Origin: MPNO01 sp965205995
Lineage (GTDB): Bacteria; Pseudomonadota; Alphaproteobacteria; MPNO01
Direction of reading: 5' to 3'
DNA: 64,000 bases
Assembly (NCBI GenBank): GCA_965205995.1
Contig: OZ242200.1
Coordinates: 1,984,001 to 2,048,000, forward strand
The notes under the pieces are model-generated. The model was not told the origin of the DNA. It did no database searches and worked only from the letters and a program-made list of their open reading frames with translations. The position numbers and the translations under genes were made by a program. How positions within the stretch are numbered: the stretch's first letter is position 1; every line of letters begins with the position of its first letter. Positions 36,037 through 44,767 of this stretch are shown here, one piece after another.

Positions 36037-36946
36037 CTACCGGTTGATCGCCTCGTAGATCTCGCGCGCGTTCTTGATGCCACGCTTTTCGTAGTTCGCG
36101 AACAGCGCTTCCAACCCGCGTCGGACCGCGGCATTCATTTTGGCCCGCTCCTCGTCTGAGACCTGAACCCATTTTATCCGCGCCATCTTGGGCGAGCTCT
36201 GCATCACCTTCTTCGAGCGTCGATCGGCGCCGTCGAAGGCCTCCGCCCCGTTGAGCGACAAGGTCAAGCCCGAGATATCGTCGATGATCTTGCGGTGTTC
36301 GCGCGACAGGCCGCGATAGCGCTCCTTGTTCATCGCGACGTATGTGGCCGCGAACTGGACCGGAACGTTACCGACCACGAACTTGGCGACGTCCCAAAAG
36401 TTCCAAGGCGGGGTGATGTTGTTGAACGATGCTGTAGGTCGCATCGATCGTACCGGTCGAAAGGCCGATGTACATCTGTGTGACCGGCATCTGCACCGGT
36501 ACCGCCCCCATCGCCTTGACGGCCTTGTACTCCTGGGCGAGATAGCGGTCGTAGACCCTCCACAACCGCTCGGTCGACTCCTTGGCCGTCGTCGACTTGC
36601 CCGGCGGGATGATCAGCATCGAGCGTGGGAACAGGGTGGGGGTATAGGCCTGGACGCCGAATGTGATGTCGGCAACGCCCTCGACCACGCGCTTCCACTG
36701 CTGGACGGGTCCGGCGCCAAGCTGGCCGGCGGGGAACAGCTTCATGGTCAGGCTGCCATTGGACCGCTTTACGATCTCCTCGCCGAACCACCCGAACAGG
36801 TTCTTGTTGATGTGGTGCTGCGGCGGCATGAAAGTGGCGACAGACAGTTCTTCGGCGGCCAAGGGCGATCCCACCAACAACGGCGGGACAACCAGCAACG
36901 CTTTCGCGATCCGGCGGCGAATGGATTGGGTCGACAGCTGAGCCAT
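36037..36946 (-). pseudogene. dctP: TRAP substrate-binding protein DctP, one frameshift
   Basis: From ATG 36946 (ribosome site GGGAGAAA) there is a signal peptide ending SPLAAEE. LFPAGQLGAG and the substrate-carboxylate region LIIPPGKSTTAK follow, then TGTIDATYSI. At about 36425 the frame breaks, and the protein continues in another frame as FNNITPPWNFWDVAKFVVGNVP through to the C-terminus at 36037. Joined, it has about 303 residues, near the usual size. With this subunit non-functional, the DctQM pair would be idle unless another DctP serves it, or the shift is a sequencing error. Confidence 0.8.
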
Positions 36947-37070
36947 GAGTTTCTCCCGATCTACAGCGTCGCCGCGTTGAAATCCCGATAGCGGCGGCAA
37001 GGGCCACCGATTCGGTCATGATCCGAGAGGTATCGTAGGCGCATTTCGGAAAGATACAAATGCCGAAATG

Positions 37071-38159
37071 CTAATACAACATATAGGCCTCACCTATGTC
37101 TCGGGAGGCCGAGAATGCCTCTGCATTGGGCGGAAGCCAGCGGTACTCGCCCGATTGGATCAATCTGTCGATGTGCTGCCGTATGAGGCCGAAGACCCGC
37201 CGCTCCGTTTCGGACACGGTCTGCACCCGCTTCGAATTCAGATAGAGCTGACACCAGATACTGGGCTCTTCGATGTCATGGCATCTCAGCTCTCCGTTCT
37301 CGATTTGCTTGTGCATGAACAAATACGGGCCGATGAAGCCACGTTGCCCGTTTGCGACCAGCTCCTGGCGGAGCATCATCGAGCGAATTTGAAGCGACTT
37401 GGTCAAGGGTATCCCCAGCTCCTTCGCGGCGCGGGGCGCGACGCTGTATTTGTCCAAAGCGAGCGGCAGGCTCGCAGCAACCTCGAAAGAGACGGTATCC
37501 GGAAGATCTCCAAAAAGTGCCTGACTCCCGATCAGGCGCATCCGGTCGAGGTAGAGCGGCGTGGACTCGAACCTCTCATCCTGTATTGGCGCGAATGACA
37601 GGGCACAATCGATCTCGCCGGCGATCAAGGCCAGCGACAGGTTCTCGGTGAATTCGACGAGGATGGAAATCTCAAGGTCCGGGACGAGCGATTCCGCGGC
37701 TTCCAACACGGTCGACATCACGGCAATGCCGATCGATGGAATGACGCCGATTCTAAGCGCCTGCCGCGGCGCGGTTCGCAGATGATCGACCGATTGCTCG
37801 GCGATCTTGAGGCGCCGCAGCACGTCTTGAATTTGCGAGAAATAGATGGAGCCTGCTTCCGTCAACTCCACGCCGTCGCGAGTGATCGGCAGAAATATCG
37901 AATGACGCCGATTCTAAGATTGCTCGGCGATCTTGAGGCGCCGCAGCACGTCTTGAATTTGCGAGAAATAGATGGAGCCTGCTTCCGTCAACTCCACGCC
38001 GCGCGAGTGACGCCGAAAGAGCTGGAGGGCGAGCTCTTCCTCGAGATTCTTGATCTGCACACCCAATGTCGGCTGGGAGACGTTCAGGGCTTCTGCCGCG
38101 GCGGTAAAGCTGCGGTGCTCGGCCACTTTGCAGAAATATCGAAGTTGTCTCAGTTCCAT
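37071..38159 (-). pseudogene. LysR-type regulator disrupted by an internal tandem duplication
   Basis: From ATG 38159 the first part is a complete wHTH: MELRQLRYFCKVAEHRSFTAAAEALNVSQPTLGVQIKNLEEEL...GVELTEAGSIYFSQIQDVLRRLKIAEQS, then a TAG. The segment from GVELTEAG to KIAEQS is present again at 37792-37885, and from there the effector-binding domain runs intact to 37071 (VDHLRTAPRQALRIGVIPS onward). A duplicated unit of about 126 bp therefore splits the gene. The intact form would have about 310 residues and probably regulated the divergent or adjacent TRAP/SDR/ligase operon. Confidence 0.85.
37739..38010. repeat. Imperfect tandem duplication inside the LysR gene
   Basis: An 84-bp block at 37792-37875 recurs at 37918-38001 with no mismatch that I can see. 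The upstream string GAATGACGCCGATTCTAAG recurs at 37739-37757 and 37900-37918, but in the second unit the 34 bp between it and the block are missing. GCAGAAATATCGAA is also shared by 37890-37903 and 38130-38143. The pattern suggests a duplication with template switching rather than simple slippage. Confidence 0.8.
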
Positions 38160-38596
38160 GGATCGGAACCCGTCGCGGCGCGCCGCGTGTGCGGGGCAAC
38201 TCATGCTCGCCCCAGCTATAGCTCCTGTCAATGGCAAAACGAGAAAGGGTTTACAGCTCCGCCCGTCCAGTCTGGCTGTCTCGACTCGTCGTGAGGACCT
38301 TACACATCGGATCGGAATCGCTCTGGGAAATCGCTACAAGGAGAGCTTTAACGGCAAGATCCGGGACGAGCTGCCGCGGTCTTAGGTATGCGGACGACAG
38401 CTGCATGATCAGGACCTACATCGATGATTCTCACGAGGACATCTTCATCTCCCGACGGCAACGAAGGCTGCTGCGCCGCGGTGTGGGTCGGGACGATGAG
38501 ACAGGCGAGTAATGCTATTGAGACTGACGGGAGGGGTGAGCAACGGAATTTTCCTCAATCTGCTGTCGAGACCTTCTTTCGGAATTGACGGAAAAC
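38160..38596. mobile_element. Decayed interval with an IS3-type transposase tail
   Basis: About 430 bp upstream of LysR without an intact gene. Plus-strand NRYKESFNGKIRDELPRS at about 38328-38385 matches the ESFNG.LRDE motif near the third catalytic residue of IS3-type OrfB proteins. The remainder is unassigned; a downstream YADD string is probably chance. Confidence 0.45.
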
Positions 38597-39020
38597 CTAT
38601 TGGTTGTTCTGGTCAACACACCACGGATTGAGCAACTCGATATCGAAGTGGCCGAAATCCTTCACATTTCGAGTCACGAGGATCAGCTGATGCTGAATGG
38701 CGACCGCTGCGATCTGGGCATCGGCTGCGGCTGGGGCCGACACGATCGCCGTCTCCCATGAGGCGCCCCCAGATCTCGGTCGTATGGCCGTCGAAAGACA
38801 GGACGCGACCGTCGAACTGCCGGGCAAGGTCCTGTTCGATCCATCTCACAAATCGTTCGCGACGCTCTTGTTCCCTTACCTTCGGAGCGCCCCGAACGAG
38901 CTCTCCGATGGTCTGAGCGGCAAGGAAGAGATCCGCCGGATTCCGGGCTTCGATCCAGTCGAGCACAGATTGCCAGGGTCTTGGCCTGGTGGTCTCGCTG
39001 GCAACATTGGTATCGAGAAT
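38597..39020 (-). pseudogene. VapC-type PIN-domain toxin, start lost and frameshifted
   Basis: Minus-strand SILDTNVASETTRPRP, then TIGELVRGAPKV and LSFDGHTTEIWGRLMGDGDR, is the first three quarters of a VapC nuclease, with the conserved Asp of LDTN and the Glu of IGEL. The remainder, PAAADAQIAAVAIQHQLILVTRNVKDF, is in another frame (switch near 38731-38740) and carries the C-terminal acidic residues. The start codon is replaced by the palindrome at 39021-39045. No antitoxin precedes it. Confidence 0.75.
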
Positions 39021-39045
39021 GGAGTGGGCCCCTGGGGCCCACTCC
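39021..39045. repeat. Perfect 12-bp-arm palindrome at an element junction
   Basis: GGAGTGGGCCCC (39021-39032), T, GGGGCCCACTCC (39034-39045). One arm plus flank (GGAGTGGGCCCCTGGGG) recurs at 43331-43347 next to an IS3 tail. The palindrome sits exactly between the VapC stub and the transposase stub, as two IS ends brought head to head would. Confidence 0.65.
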
Positions 39046-39172
39046 ACGTGTCGATCGTGCTCGGCGAGACTTTGGACCGGCCGGTCAGATCGGCGGCGAA
39101 GTAACGAACCAACTCGCGGACCTTGCCTTCGGAGATCCTTGAACGCTTCGCGTATTTGTTTTTCATCGCCAT
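39046..39172 (-). pseudogene. IS1595-like transposase N-terminal stub
   Basis: Minus-strand MKNKYAKRSRISEGKVRELVRYFAADLT followed by a few unrelated residues. This matches the N-terminus of ISXO2/IS1595-type transposases (MKNKYA.RSRISE.K.RELVRYFALDLTA). Only about 30 residues survive, ending at the palindrome at 39021-39045. Confidence 0.6.
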
Positions 39173-39300
39173 GCATAGCCTTATGACCCATCCAGAGATC
39201 CTCAGCTAGGCAAGACCCTAAAACATTAGCGGCGGTCGACCGGGGGTCATCTCGCTGTTCGGTTCGTGTGACATCGGACTACTTCTTCGCACCCAGCAGT

Positions 39301-40065
39301 TCAGACTTTCGAGAAATCCGGGCACCACTTTAGGATACCATCCTTGTAGCTCTCCTTGTCTTGAAGAGCCGCCGCCCAGCGCGAGATGTTCGGGTAGTTT
39401 TCGAACGGATAGCCACATCCATCGAGCACGAAGTGCAGGGGGATCCAGGAAATATCAGCTAGGGTGAATTGATCACCCATAATCCATTTGCGGTCCTCTA
39501 AGGCATTTTCGAGTTTGGTGAAACACTCCTCCAGTATCTCGTGTGCCCTGGCGATATCCTTCTCACCAAACTCACTGCCGCCGGCATGCTTTGCGTGAAA
39601 CTTTTTCAGCTCCTCGTTCTTCTGAAGCTCATCGTATTTTTTTTGTTCCTCGGCGGTCTTCTTCAATTTCTTCTGCATCTTGGTCGCGTAGACATACGGC
39701 TTGACTGCCGGCACATGGATAGATGCAGCAAGACGAAGCCATTCAAGCATCTCGTCTTCATTGCTTGTCGCACGCAGTGAGGGTTCGGGGTAGGTTTCGT
39801 CGAGATAGTCGATGATATCGTTGGACTCGATATGGACGACACCGTTGTCGATCAGGGTCGGCACCAAACCGTTCGAATTGATGCCAAAGTACTCGTCCGA
39901 AATGTTTTCTTTTAGCTTCAGGTCGAGGTGATGACTGGTCCAGGGCAAACCTTTCTCGTTCAGTGTCATGCGGACTCGCATCGAGCAGTTCGAGATATCA
40001 CCGTGGTAAAGATGAATTCCCTCAAATGTTTCCACAGATTTGTTGGTCGGAACAATAACTACCAT
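39301..40065 (-). CDS. Glutathione S-transferase family protein
   Basis: 254 residues from ATG 40065. The thioredoxin-like N-terminal domain begins LYHGDISNCSMRVRMTLNEKGLPW; the S-N-C-S region holds the likely catalytic Ser/Cys, and NSNGLVPTLIDNGVVHIESNDIIDYLDETYP carries the cis-Pro and the glutathione-binding ES. The helical C-terminal domain includes a charged Lys/Glu-rich segment and RKWIMGDQFTLADISWIPL. Codon use is much more AT-rich than the neighbours (runs of T, AAA/GAA codons), which suggests recent acquisition. Role unknown; detoxification or dehalogenation/isomerisation are typical. Confidence 0.85.
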   Translation of the reverse strand: MVVIVPTNKSVETFEGIHLYHGDISNCSMRVRMTLNEKGLPWTSHHLDLKLKENISDEYFGINSNGLVPTLIDNGVVHIESNDIIDYLDETYPEPSLRATSNEDEMLEWLRLAASIHVPAVKPYVYATKMQKKLKKTAEEQKKYDELQKNEELKKFHAKHAGGSEFGEKDIARAHEILEECFTKLENALEDRKWIMGDQFTLADISWIPLHFVLDGCGYPFENYPNISRWAAALQDKESYKDGILKWCPDFSKV

Positions 40066-40171
40066 GGGAAGGTTCTCTGTTGCTTTTGCGTGACGGATCC
40101 TAACGATTGCACCCCAAACGAGCGCCAGGCACAAAGCCTACGCTGACAGTTTGGGGCGCATGCGATCTGGT

Positions 40172-40207
40172 TGTCAATCGGCATTCAACTTTGATGGAGT
40201 GGACGCC
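40172..40207. mobile_element. Transposon-end-like sequence, left of the Tat-protein gene
   Basis: TGTCAATCGGC (40172-40182), identical to 24874-24884, is followed by GATGGAGTGGACGCC (40193-40207). The second string recurs in the same orientation at 42056-42070. No transposase gene lies between the two copies. Confidence 0.4.
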
Positions 40208-40334
40208 TCCCCGGCCGGGCGGGAACGCACTCGAGCCGATCGGCGGGTTGCGGACCAAGTCAGCCAAGCGACGCCGCTCCGGCGCTTGCAGGAGCCGGTC
40301 GTCTCCCGCCATGTCCCGAGGATCCCGGTTGCCC

Positions 40335-41816
40335 CTAACCGAGCAACTCCAGCGCCTCTTGGGCAACGGGGTTCGGCGTCGTTGCGGACCCTGTGAAGTA
40401 TGCCATCGAGGCGGAGAGAATTCGGTCCCGCCACGCGGTGGGCGCCATTTCCCTGTAGTTCTCCAGGGTGGCCTCCGTGAACTTGTAGTCGTGAGAGTGC
40501 CGGGCGTTGCGAGCGAGATGCCGGCGTGCGCTGGCAACGAACCTGTCCGCGGAGCCGCCGTGTTGCAGGTAGTGCAATGCCTTGCGAGCGCCGGAGATGC
40601 GATCGTGCGGCAGTTCGGAGAATGCCTCGCGCAACGCTTCCGCGCCGTTGCCGGAGACCGCGAGAGGTTCCAGCTCGTCGACGCGCAGACCGGGTCGCGT
40701 GTTGCCAACGCGGCGCCGGAAGGCCGGCATGAAGGCCGCCGACTGCAAGAGCGCCAGAACCTGCGTGTCCTCGGCCCGCGCGTGCCGGAACGCATAGTGA
40801 AACGCGTTGGCGGATGTCTGGGCGTGCACCGGGACCACCGCCGGCCGTCTCAACACCAACTCCGCGGCGGTGGCGAAGAGACCCTCCCAAATCGAGTCGG
40901 TGGACACACCGTGTTTCAGGAGGTCGATCACCGCCCGGCCCGCGTCGAGCTCCGAGACCTCGCGAAGCGTGCGGACGAGTTCATTGCGTGCGGCGTCGTC
41001 CCGGCGGCCCAGTTTCCAGGTCTTCGGGATCTCTCCAAGCATCGCCTGGAACTCCCGCCAGGTTCGATCGGAAGGCAGGTCGCTGGTGGCGGGATTCGGG
41101 CCGTTGCCGTGATTCTGGAGCGCTGCCGCGAGCGAGCGAAGCACGGGTGGCGAGTATTCGGGCCCGACGAGCGGCAGGAGGCGGTGCACGTTCTGCACCG
41201 CGATGGCCTTGTGACCGATCGCACGAAGATCCCGGGTGCCGTATCTGAAGAGGAGCTCGGAGAGCTGCTCCGGCGTCGCGAGTCGGGCGAAATCGAGGAC
41301 AGCGGGATCGACAGCCTCAAGATCCCAGCGATCCAATGCATCGACCAAGCTTTTTCGGGCCGCCTCCACCGTCCCGGCCGCGGGGGCCGGCTGCGGACCC
41401 ATCGTCCAGCCGCTCTGGCGGCGCTCCGCTTCCTGGGCGCGCTTGAAATAGTCGAGCGCCCAGAATACCGGCAGCCAGCGCTCCTTGTCCGGCAGGTTGA
41501 GCGCCGTCAGGTGAACGGATTGCAGCGCAAGCACCGTGTGGTACTTGAAGCCGACATCGGGGAAGGGTTGGACACGGCGTGAAGTCGCGACGGCCAGAGC
41601 GGTCAGGGTCCTGCGGTGATCGAGACCGTCCCTGATCAGGCGCGCAAGCTCAGCGGCGACGCGTTCGTGGGGTGTTTCTTCCACGAGGCGATGCAGGGCG
41701 CCAATCTCGGGAAGCGTCTGTGCCAGGCCCAGCCTGCCACTCAAGCTCACCGCGGCTGCGCTGCCGGTAGCGAGTAGAAACCCTCGACGATCCACGGTGC
41801 CCAATATACGGCCCAT
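40335..41816 (-). CDS. Tat-exported protein of unknown function
   Basis: 493 residues. The N-terminus MGRILGTVDRRGFLLATGSAAAVSLSG carries the twin-arginine motif and a hydrophobic stretch, with probable cleavage after GLAQ, so a folded, perhaps cofactor-containing protein is exported. The rest is alpha-helical with regular amphipathic repeats and many His residues (VGFKYHTVLALQSVH, NAFHYAFRHARAED, LHYLQHGGSADRF). I do not recognise the family. It lies between two direct copies of a transposon-end-like 15-mer (40193 and 42056), so it may be cargo. Confidence 0.6.
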   Translation of the reverse strand: MGRILGTVDRRGFLLATGSAAAVSLSGRLGLAQTLPEIGALHRLVEETPHERVAAELARLIRDGLDHRRTLTALAVATSRRVQPFPDVGFKYHTVLALQSVHLTALNLPDKERWLPVFWALDYFKRAQEAERRQSGWTMGPQPAPAAGTVEAARKSLVDALDRWDLEAVDPAVLDFARLATPEQLSELLFRYGTRDLRAIGHKAIAVQNVHRLLPLVGPEYSPPVLRSLAAALQNHGNGPNPATSDLPSDRTWREFQAMLGEIPKTWKLGRRDDAARNELVRTLREVSELDAGRAVIDLLKHGVSTDSIWEGLFATAAELVLRRPAVVPVHAQTSANAFHYAFRHARAEDTQVLALLQSAAFMPAFRRRVGNTRPGLRVDELEPLAVSGNGAEALREAFSELPHDRISGARKALHYLQHGGSADRFVASARRHLARNARHSHDYKFTEATLENYREMAPTAWRDRILSASMAYFTGSATTPNPVAQEALELLG

Positions 41817-41852
41817 TTGCAGGCCAGTCCCCTAACCAGAATGACACAAGAG

Positions 41853-41990
41853 TGCAGGACGCGTGGAAATTCGTCGAGGACAAGGCGCTGGCCGAGCGCC
41901 TCAGGGACGCCAAGGGGATCGGCACGCCGGCGACCAAGGCGTCGATCATCGAGGGGCTTAAGGCGCAGGACATGCTGGCGGCCACCCGGG
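41853..41990 (+). pseudogene. Type IA DNA topoisomerase fragment
   Basis: Plus-strand reading KFVEDKALAERLRDAKGIGTPATKASIIEGLKAQDML matches the GIGT.ATRA.II..L segment that follows the catalytic core of topoisomerases I/III. About 45 residues remain; both sides are lost. It abuts the Tat-protein gene start and the 15-mer repeat at 42056. Confidence 0.55.
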
Positions 41991-42001
41991 CGATGAGCAT
42001 C

Positions 42002-42311
42002 CGCCCGAGGGTCCGCCCTTCGCCATCCGGAAATTGGCGATGAAGGACTGTAAGCGATGGAGTGGACGCCCCTCCCGACGGAATCGAAGCCGTCAGACAA
42101 AAACCACAAGCCGCCGCCTGACCCAAACCGTCACCAAGATTCGGCTATAGCTCCATCCGATTCCGATTTCCCGAAAAACATTACGCCAGTTTCGCAACCG
42201 AGCAATGGGCCTGTGGCAAACCGTTACCGCTGCCGCTTGACCTTGAGTCTATGGCCATTCACGGCAAGACCGTTCAATAACGTGACAATGCCCTCGGAGC
42301 GGCCCGTCGGG
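42002..42311. other. Interval with a transposon-end 15-mer, otherwise unassigned
   Basis: About 310 bp. GATGGAGTGGACGCC occurs at 42056-42070. A plus-strand stretch near 42170-42270 (ATEQWACGKPLPLPLDLESMAIHGKTVQ) looks like a decayed coding segment that I cannot name. Confidence 0.35.
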
Positions 42312-42959
42312 TTATATGTCGACCGGTCTGTTGGATCCCAGTTTCCAAACGGCAAGTTCTGCGATCATCTCCCGCCCAATCAAATCCATCATGCGGATTT
42401 GTTTTAAGCGGGGCGCAATTCGCTCGATTTCGCGGTCTTCGAAGACCACACGCAGGATGCCGCAAACATCGGTGAGACAGACCAGTGCAATGTCCTGGGG
42501 GTCGGGAATCTGGTCGGAAAACAGGACGTTCATGAGCCGCAATTTGGCGTCACGGCCGGCCGTGTCATCGATTGTCGAATACCGACGGGACTGCAAAACC
42601 CACAGCTTCTTTTCTTCCCGAATCATCAGAATGCCGCGTTGCACCAGACCGGCCAACGCACGCTCGCGAATCCTATCGGCTTGCTCCTCGGAGAGGGTTT
42701 TGATCCAGGCACTGGCAGGCTCTGTCGTTGCGCTGCCTGCGACCCGCTCCAGCACGCTGTCGAACAGAGGATTGCCGGTCGGTGTGCGGTCCACAACCCA
42801 CAAACTCGTGGTGTCCGTGTCGATCCGGTTAGCAAATGCCAAGTCCATCAAAACGGCGCCGACCATGGCGCGCGCCAGGACATATTTGCCTATGGGTTCA
42901 AACTCCCCGCGCCGCTCGTCCAGCAACAGCAAAAGAATTTGTTCACCCAATGGTAGCAT
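42312..42959 (-). CDS. GPP34 (Golgi phosphoprotein 3-like) domain protein
   Basis: 215 residues. The start MLPLGEQILLLLLDERRGEF, the AMVGAVLMDLAFANRIDTD helix and RIRERALAGLVQRGILMIREEKKLWVLQSRRY followed by a C-terminal helical region match the GOLPH3/VPS74 (GPP34) fold. In eukaryotes this binds phosphatidylinositol-4-phosphate and glycosyltransferase tails. Bacterial members are common in actinobacteria and scattered elsewhere, with no established function. No signal peptide; cytoplasmic, possibly membrane-peripheral. It sits downstream of an RND-permease stub among IS debris. Confidence 0.75.
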   Translation of the reverse strand: MLPLGEQILLLLLDERRGEFEPIGKYVLARAMVGAVLMDLAFANRIDTDTTSLWVVDRTPTGNPLFDSVLERVAGSATTEPASAWIKTLSEEQADRIRERALAGLVQRGILMIREEKKLWVLQSRRYSTIDDTAGRDAKLRLMNVLFSDQIPDPQDIALVCLTDVCGILRVVFEDREIERIAPRLKQIRMMDLIGREMIAELAVWKLGSNRPVDI

Positions 42960-43028
42960 GGCGCGGGTCCTTGGATTGTGGAACTCCTCGGAACACCGTT
43001 CAGTGCACGGGAGAACTGCCAGGTCGGA

Positions 43029-43325
43029 TCACTTCCGGTCGAGCCATATCAGGAGCGGCGGCAGAAAGAGAAAACCGGTCAAGAACGCAATGGCGATCGT
43101 CGAGGCGCTCAACAGCCCCATCTCCGGGGTGACCTTGAACCCGGACAGTCCCAGCACACAGAATCCGGCGAACAACGCCAACGACCTGATCCAAAGCGCC
43201 GGGCCGACGGTGCCGAAGGCGAACAGGCAAGCCATGCATGCAAAAATACGATGCTCGCGGCGTGCGCACAAGTATTTGCTCAGGAAATCGGCGGTAACAC
43301 GCGACATGTCCGGTCTATGTAACAG
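43029..43325 (-). pseudogene. RND-superfamily (HAE3/MmpL-like) exporter, C-terminal stub
   Basis: Minus-strand RREHRIFACMACLFAFGTVGPALWIRSLALFAGFCVLGLSGFKVTPEMGLLSASTIAIAFLTGFLFLPPLL is the last two to three membrane helices of an RND permease of the hydrophobe/lipid exporter type. About 90 of roughly 800 residues remain. The upstream part is cut off at the IS3-end sequence (43328-43347). Confidence 0.75.
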
Positions 43326-43327
43326 AT

Positions 43328-43433
43328 GATGGAGTGGGCCCCTGGGGTCGGACGGTTTCAGGTGGGGTCGGACAGTTTCAGGCGGCCGATTTGACCGGCT
43401 TGCGGGGCTGTTCCGCCTCAAAGCGGTTGGGGC
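43328..43433 (-). mobile_element. IS3-family right end with OrfB tail
   Basis: Minus-strand LSPNRFEAEQPRKPVKSAA then TGA (about 43379-43433) is the C-terminal tail of an IS3-type OrfB. It is followed by the terminal block, in which TGGGGTCGGACxGTTTCAGG is tandemly repeated, and then GGAGTGGGCCCC (43331-43342). The codon before LSPN is TAG. Confidence 0.6.
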
Positions 43434-43492
43434 TCAGCTAGCCGAGGGGTCGAACACCGAAGCCGAGCAACGATTTCCGGCCGGTATCGGCG

Positions 43493-44506
43493 TCAACGCC
43501 CTTGCACCAGCGGCATCACCTTTGCAGCAAAAACCTCCAAGCCTTCCATCATGGGGTAGAAATGCACCATCGGGCAGTCGATGCCGATCGATTGGAAGTA
43601 GCGCAGGCGCTCGGCGATGTGGCGGGGCGTGCCGACGAGGCCGGCGCCGAGACCCTTGGCGGCGACCGCCGAGACCGGGTCGCGACTGCCGTACTCCTCG
43701 AGCTCCAGGGCGCGCTCCTCGGCCTCGCCGGCGCTTTCGGCGCAGATCACGTGCGCGCTGATGCCGTAGGACAGCGACCGGCCGTACGATTCGCTCCGCC
43801 GGTCGAGGTCCTCGATGTCGCGGGCGAAGTTGGCGAGGTTGGCGTCGGCGTTGGCATAGCCCGGACCGTAGGCCAGGAACCACACGTCGCACGCCCGCGC
43901 CACCACCTCCTTGCCTGCCTCGGACCGGCTGGCGGCATAGATCGGCGGGTTGGGGAGCTGCACCGGCCTGATCGGCAACCGGCCCGACGCGCAGCGGTAG
44001 AACTCGCCCTCGAGGGTGAACGTCTCCTCGGTCCACAGCCCCTTCATCACGTCAACGAACTCTGCCATGCGGCGATAGCGGGCATCCGACTGATCGAGCC
44101 AGCCGCCGTTGCCGAAGACGTCGAACTCCTTCTCGTACCAGCCGTTGACGATGTTGACAGCGAAGCGGCCGCCGCTGATGCGGTCGAGCGAGGCTCCCAT
44201 CTTGGCGGCGAGCTGGGGCGAAACGATGCCGGGGTGTACCGCACACATGAGCTCGATCCGCGTCGTGTGGGCGATCATTGCGGCGGTCAACATCCAGGCC
44301 TCGAGATCGGGGCCAAGATGGCGCTCGGCGATCAGCGTGGTCTCGAAGCCCAGCGCCTCGGCGCGCCTGACGACGTCGACCGCGATCCGGAACGACTTGT
44401 CGACGTCGCCGCCGGCGCCGGGCGTCCGGAGGTCGTCGACGGCATCCGCCATGGCGGCGTCGGTGCGCACCGTGTGCGGCAGCGGGGTCCAGATTCCGTA
44501 TCGCAT
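43493..44506 (-). CDS. LLM-class flavin-dependent monooxygenase, SfnG-like
   Basis: 337 residues, TIM-barrel luciferase family. Family features include RYGIWTPLPHTVRTD at the start, AEALGFETTLIAERHLGPDLEAWM, RIELMCAVHPGIVSPQLAAKMGASLDRISGGRFAVNIVNGWYEKEFDVFG, and the IYAASRSEAGKE flavin-phosphate region. The closest described type is SfnG, the FMNH2-dependent dimethylsulfone monooxygenase, so organosulfur use is a possibility. A separate FMN reductase is needed and is not adjacent. It is isolated between IS debris and a DUF1428 stub. Confidence 0.85.
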   Translation of the reverse strand: MRYGIWTPLPHTVRTDAAMADAVDDLRTPGAGGDVDKSFRIAVDVVRRAEALGFETTLIAERHLGPDLEAWMLTAAMIAHTTRIELMCAVHPGIVSPQLAAKMGASLDRISGGRFAVNIVNGWYEKEFDVFGNGGWLDQSDARYRRMAEFVDVMKGLWTEETFTLEGEFYRCASGRLPIRPVQLPNPPIYAASRSEAGKEVVARACDVWFLAYGPGYANADANLANFARDIEDLDRRSESYGRSLSYGISAHVICAESAGEAEERALELEEYGSRDPVSAVAAKGLGAGLVGTPRHIAERLRYFQSIGIDCPMVHFYPMMEGLEVFAAKVMPLVQGR

Positions 44507-44547
44507 CCCTCGGCGCTCCTCGATGTCGATCCTGTCCGCGCGCCCGC

Positions 44548-44767
44548 GGTCGTCGAGTGCTGGGGCGACGACGTGCCGAACGGCGAGGTGACCTCGTTTC
44601 CCATGGCGGTCAATTGCCAGGCGGACGAGACTGTCTGCTTTTCATGGATACTCTGGTCGTCCAGGGACGTCCGCAACGAGGCGATGCTGGACATCATAGC
44701 CGATCCCCGGCTGGATCCGGCCACCCGCCCGATGCCTTTCGACGGCACGCTCCCGGACAGGATCTGA
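44548..44767 (+). pseudogene. DUF1428-family C-terminal stub
   Basis: Plus-strand VVECWGDDVPNGEVTSFPMAVNCQADETVCFSWILWSSRDVRNEAMLDIIADPRLDP, ending RPMPFDGTLPDRI, matches the second half of small DUF1428 (YbaA-like) proteins of about 115 residues. The first 35-40 residues are missing, cut where the SfnG-like gene begins in the opposite direction. Confidence 0.65.

Noticed and set aside
38386..38512. YADD string suggesting a reverse-transcriptase catalytic centre
   Set aside because: The surrounding residues do not match RT motifs; probably chance in decayed sequence.
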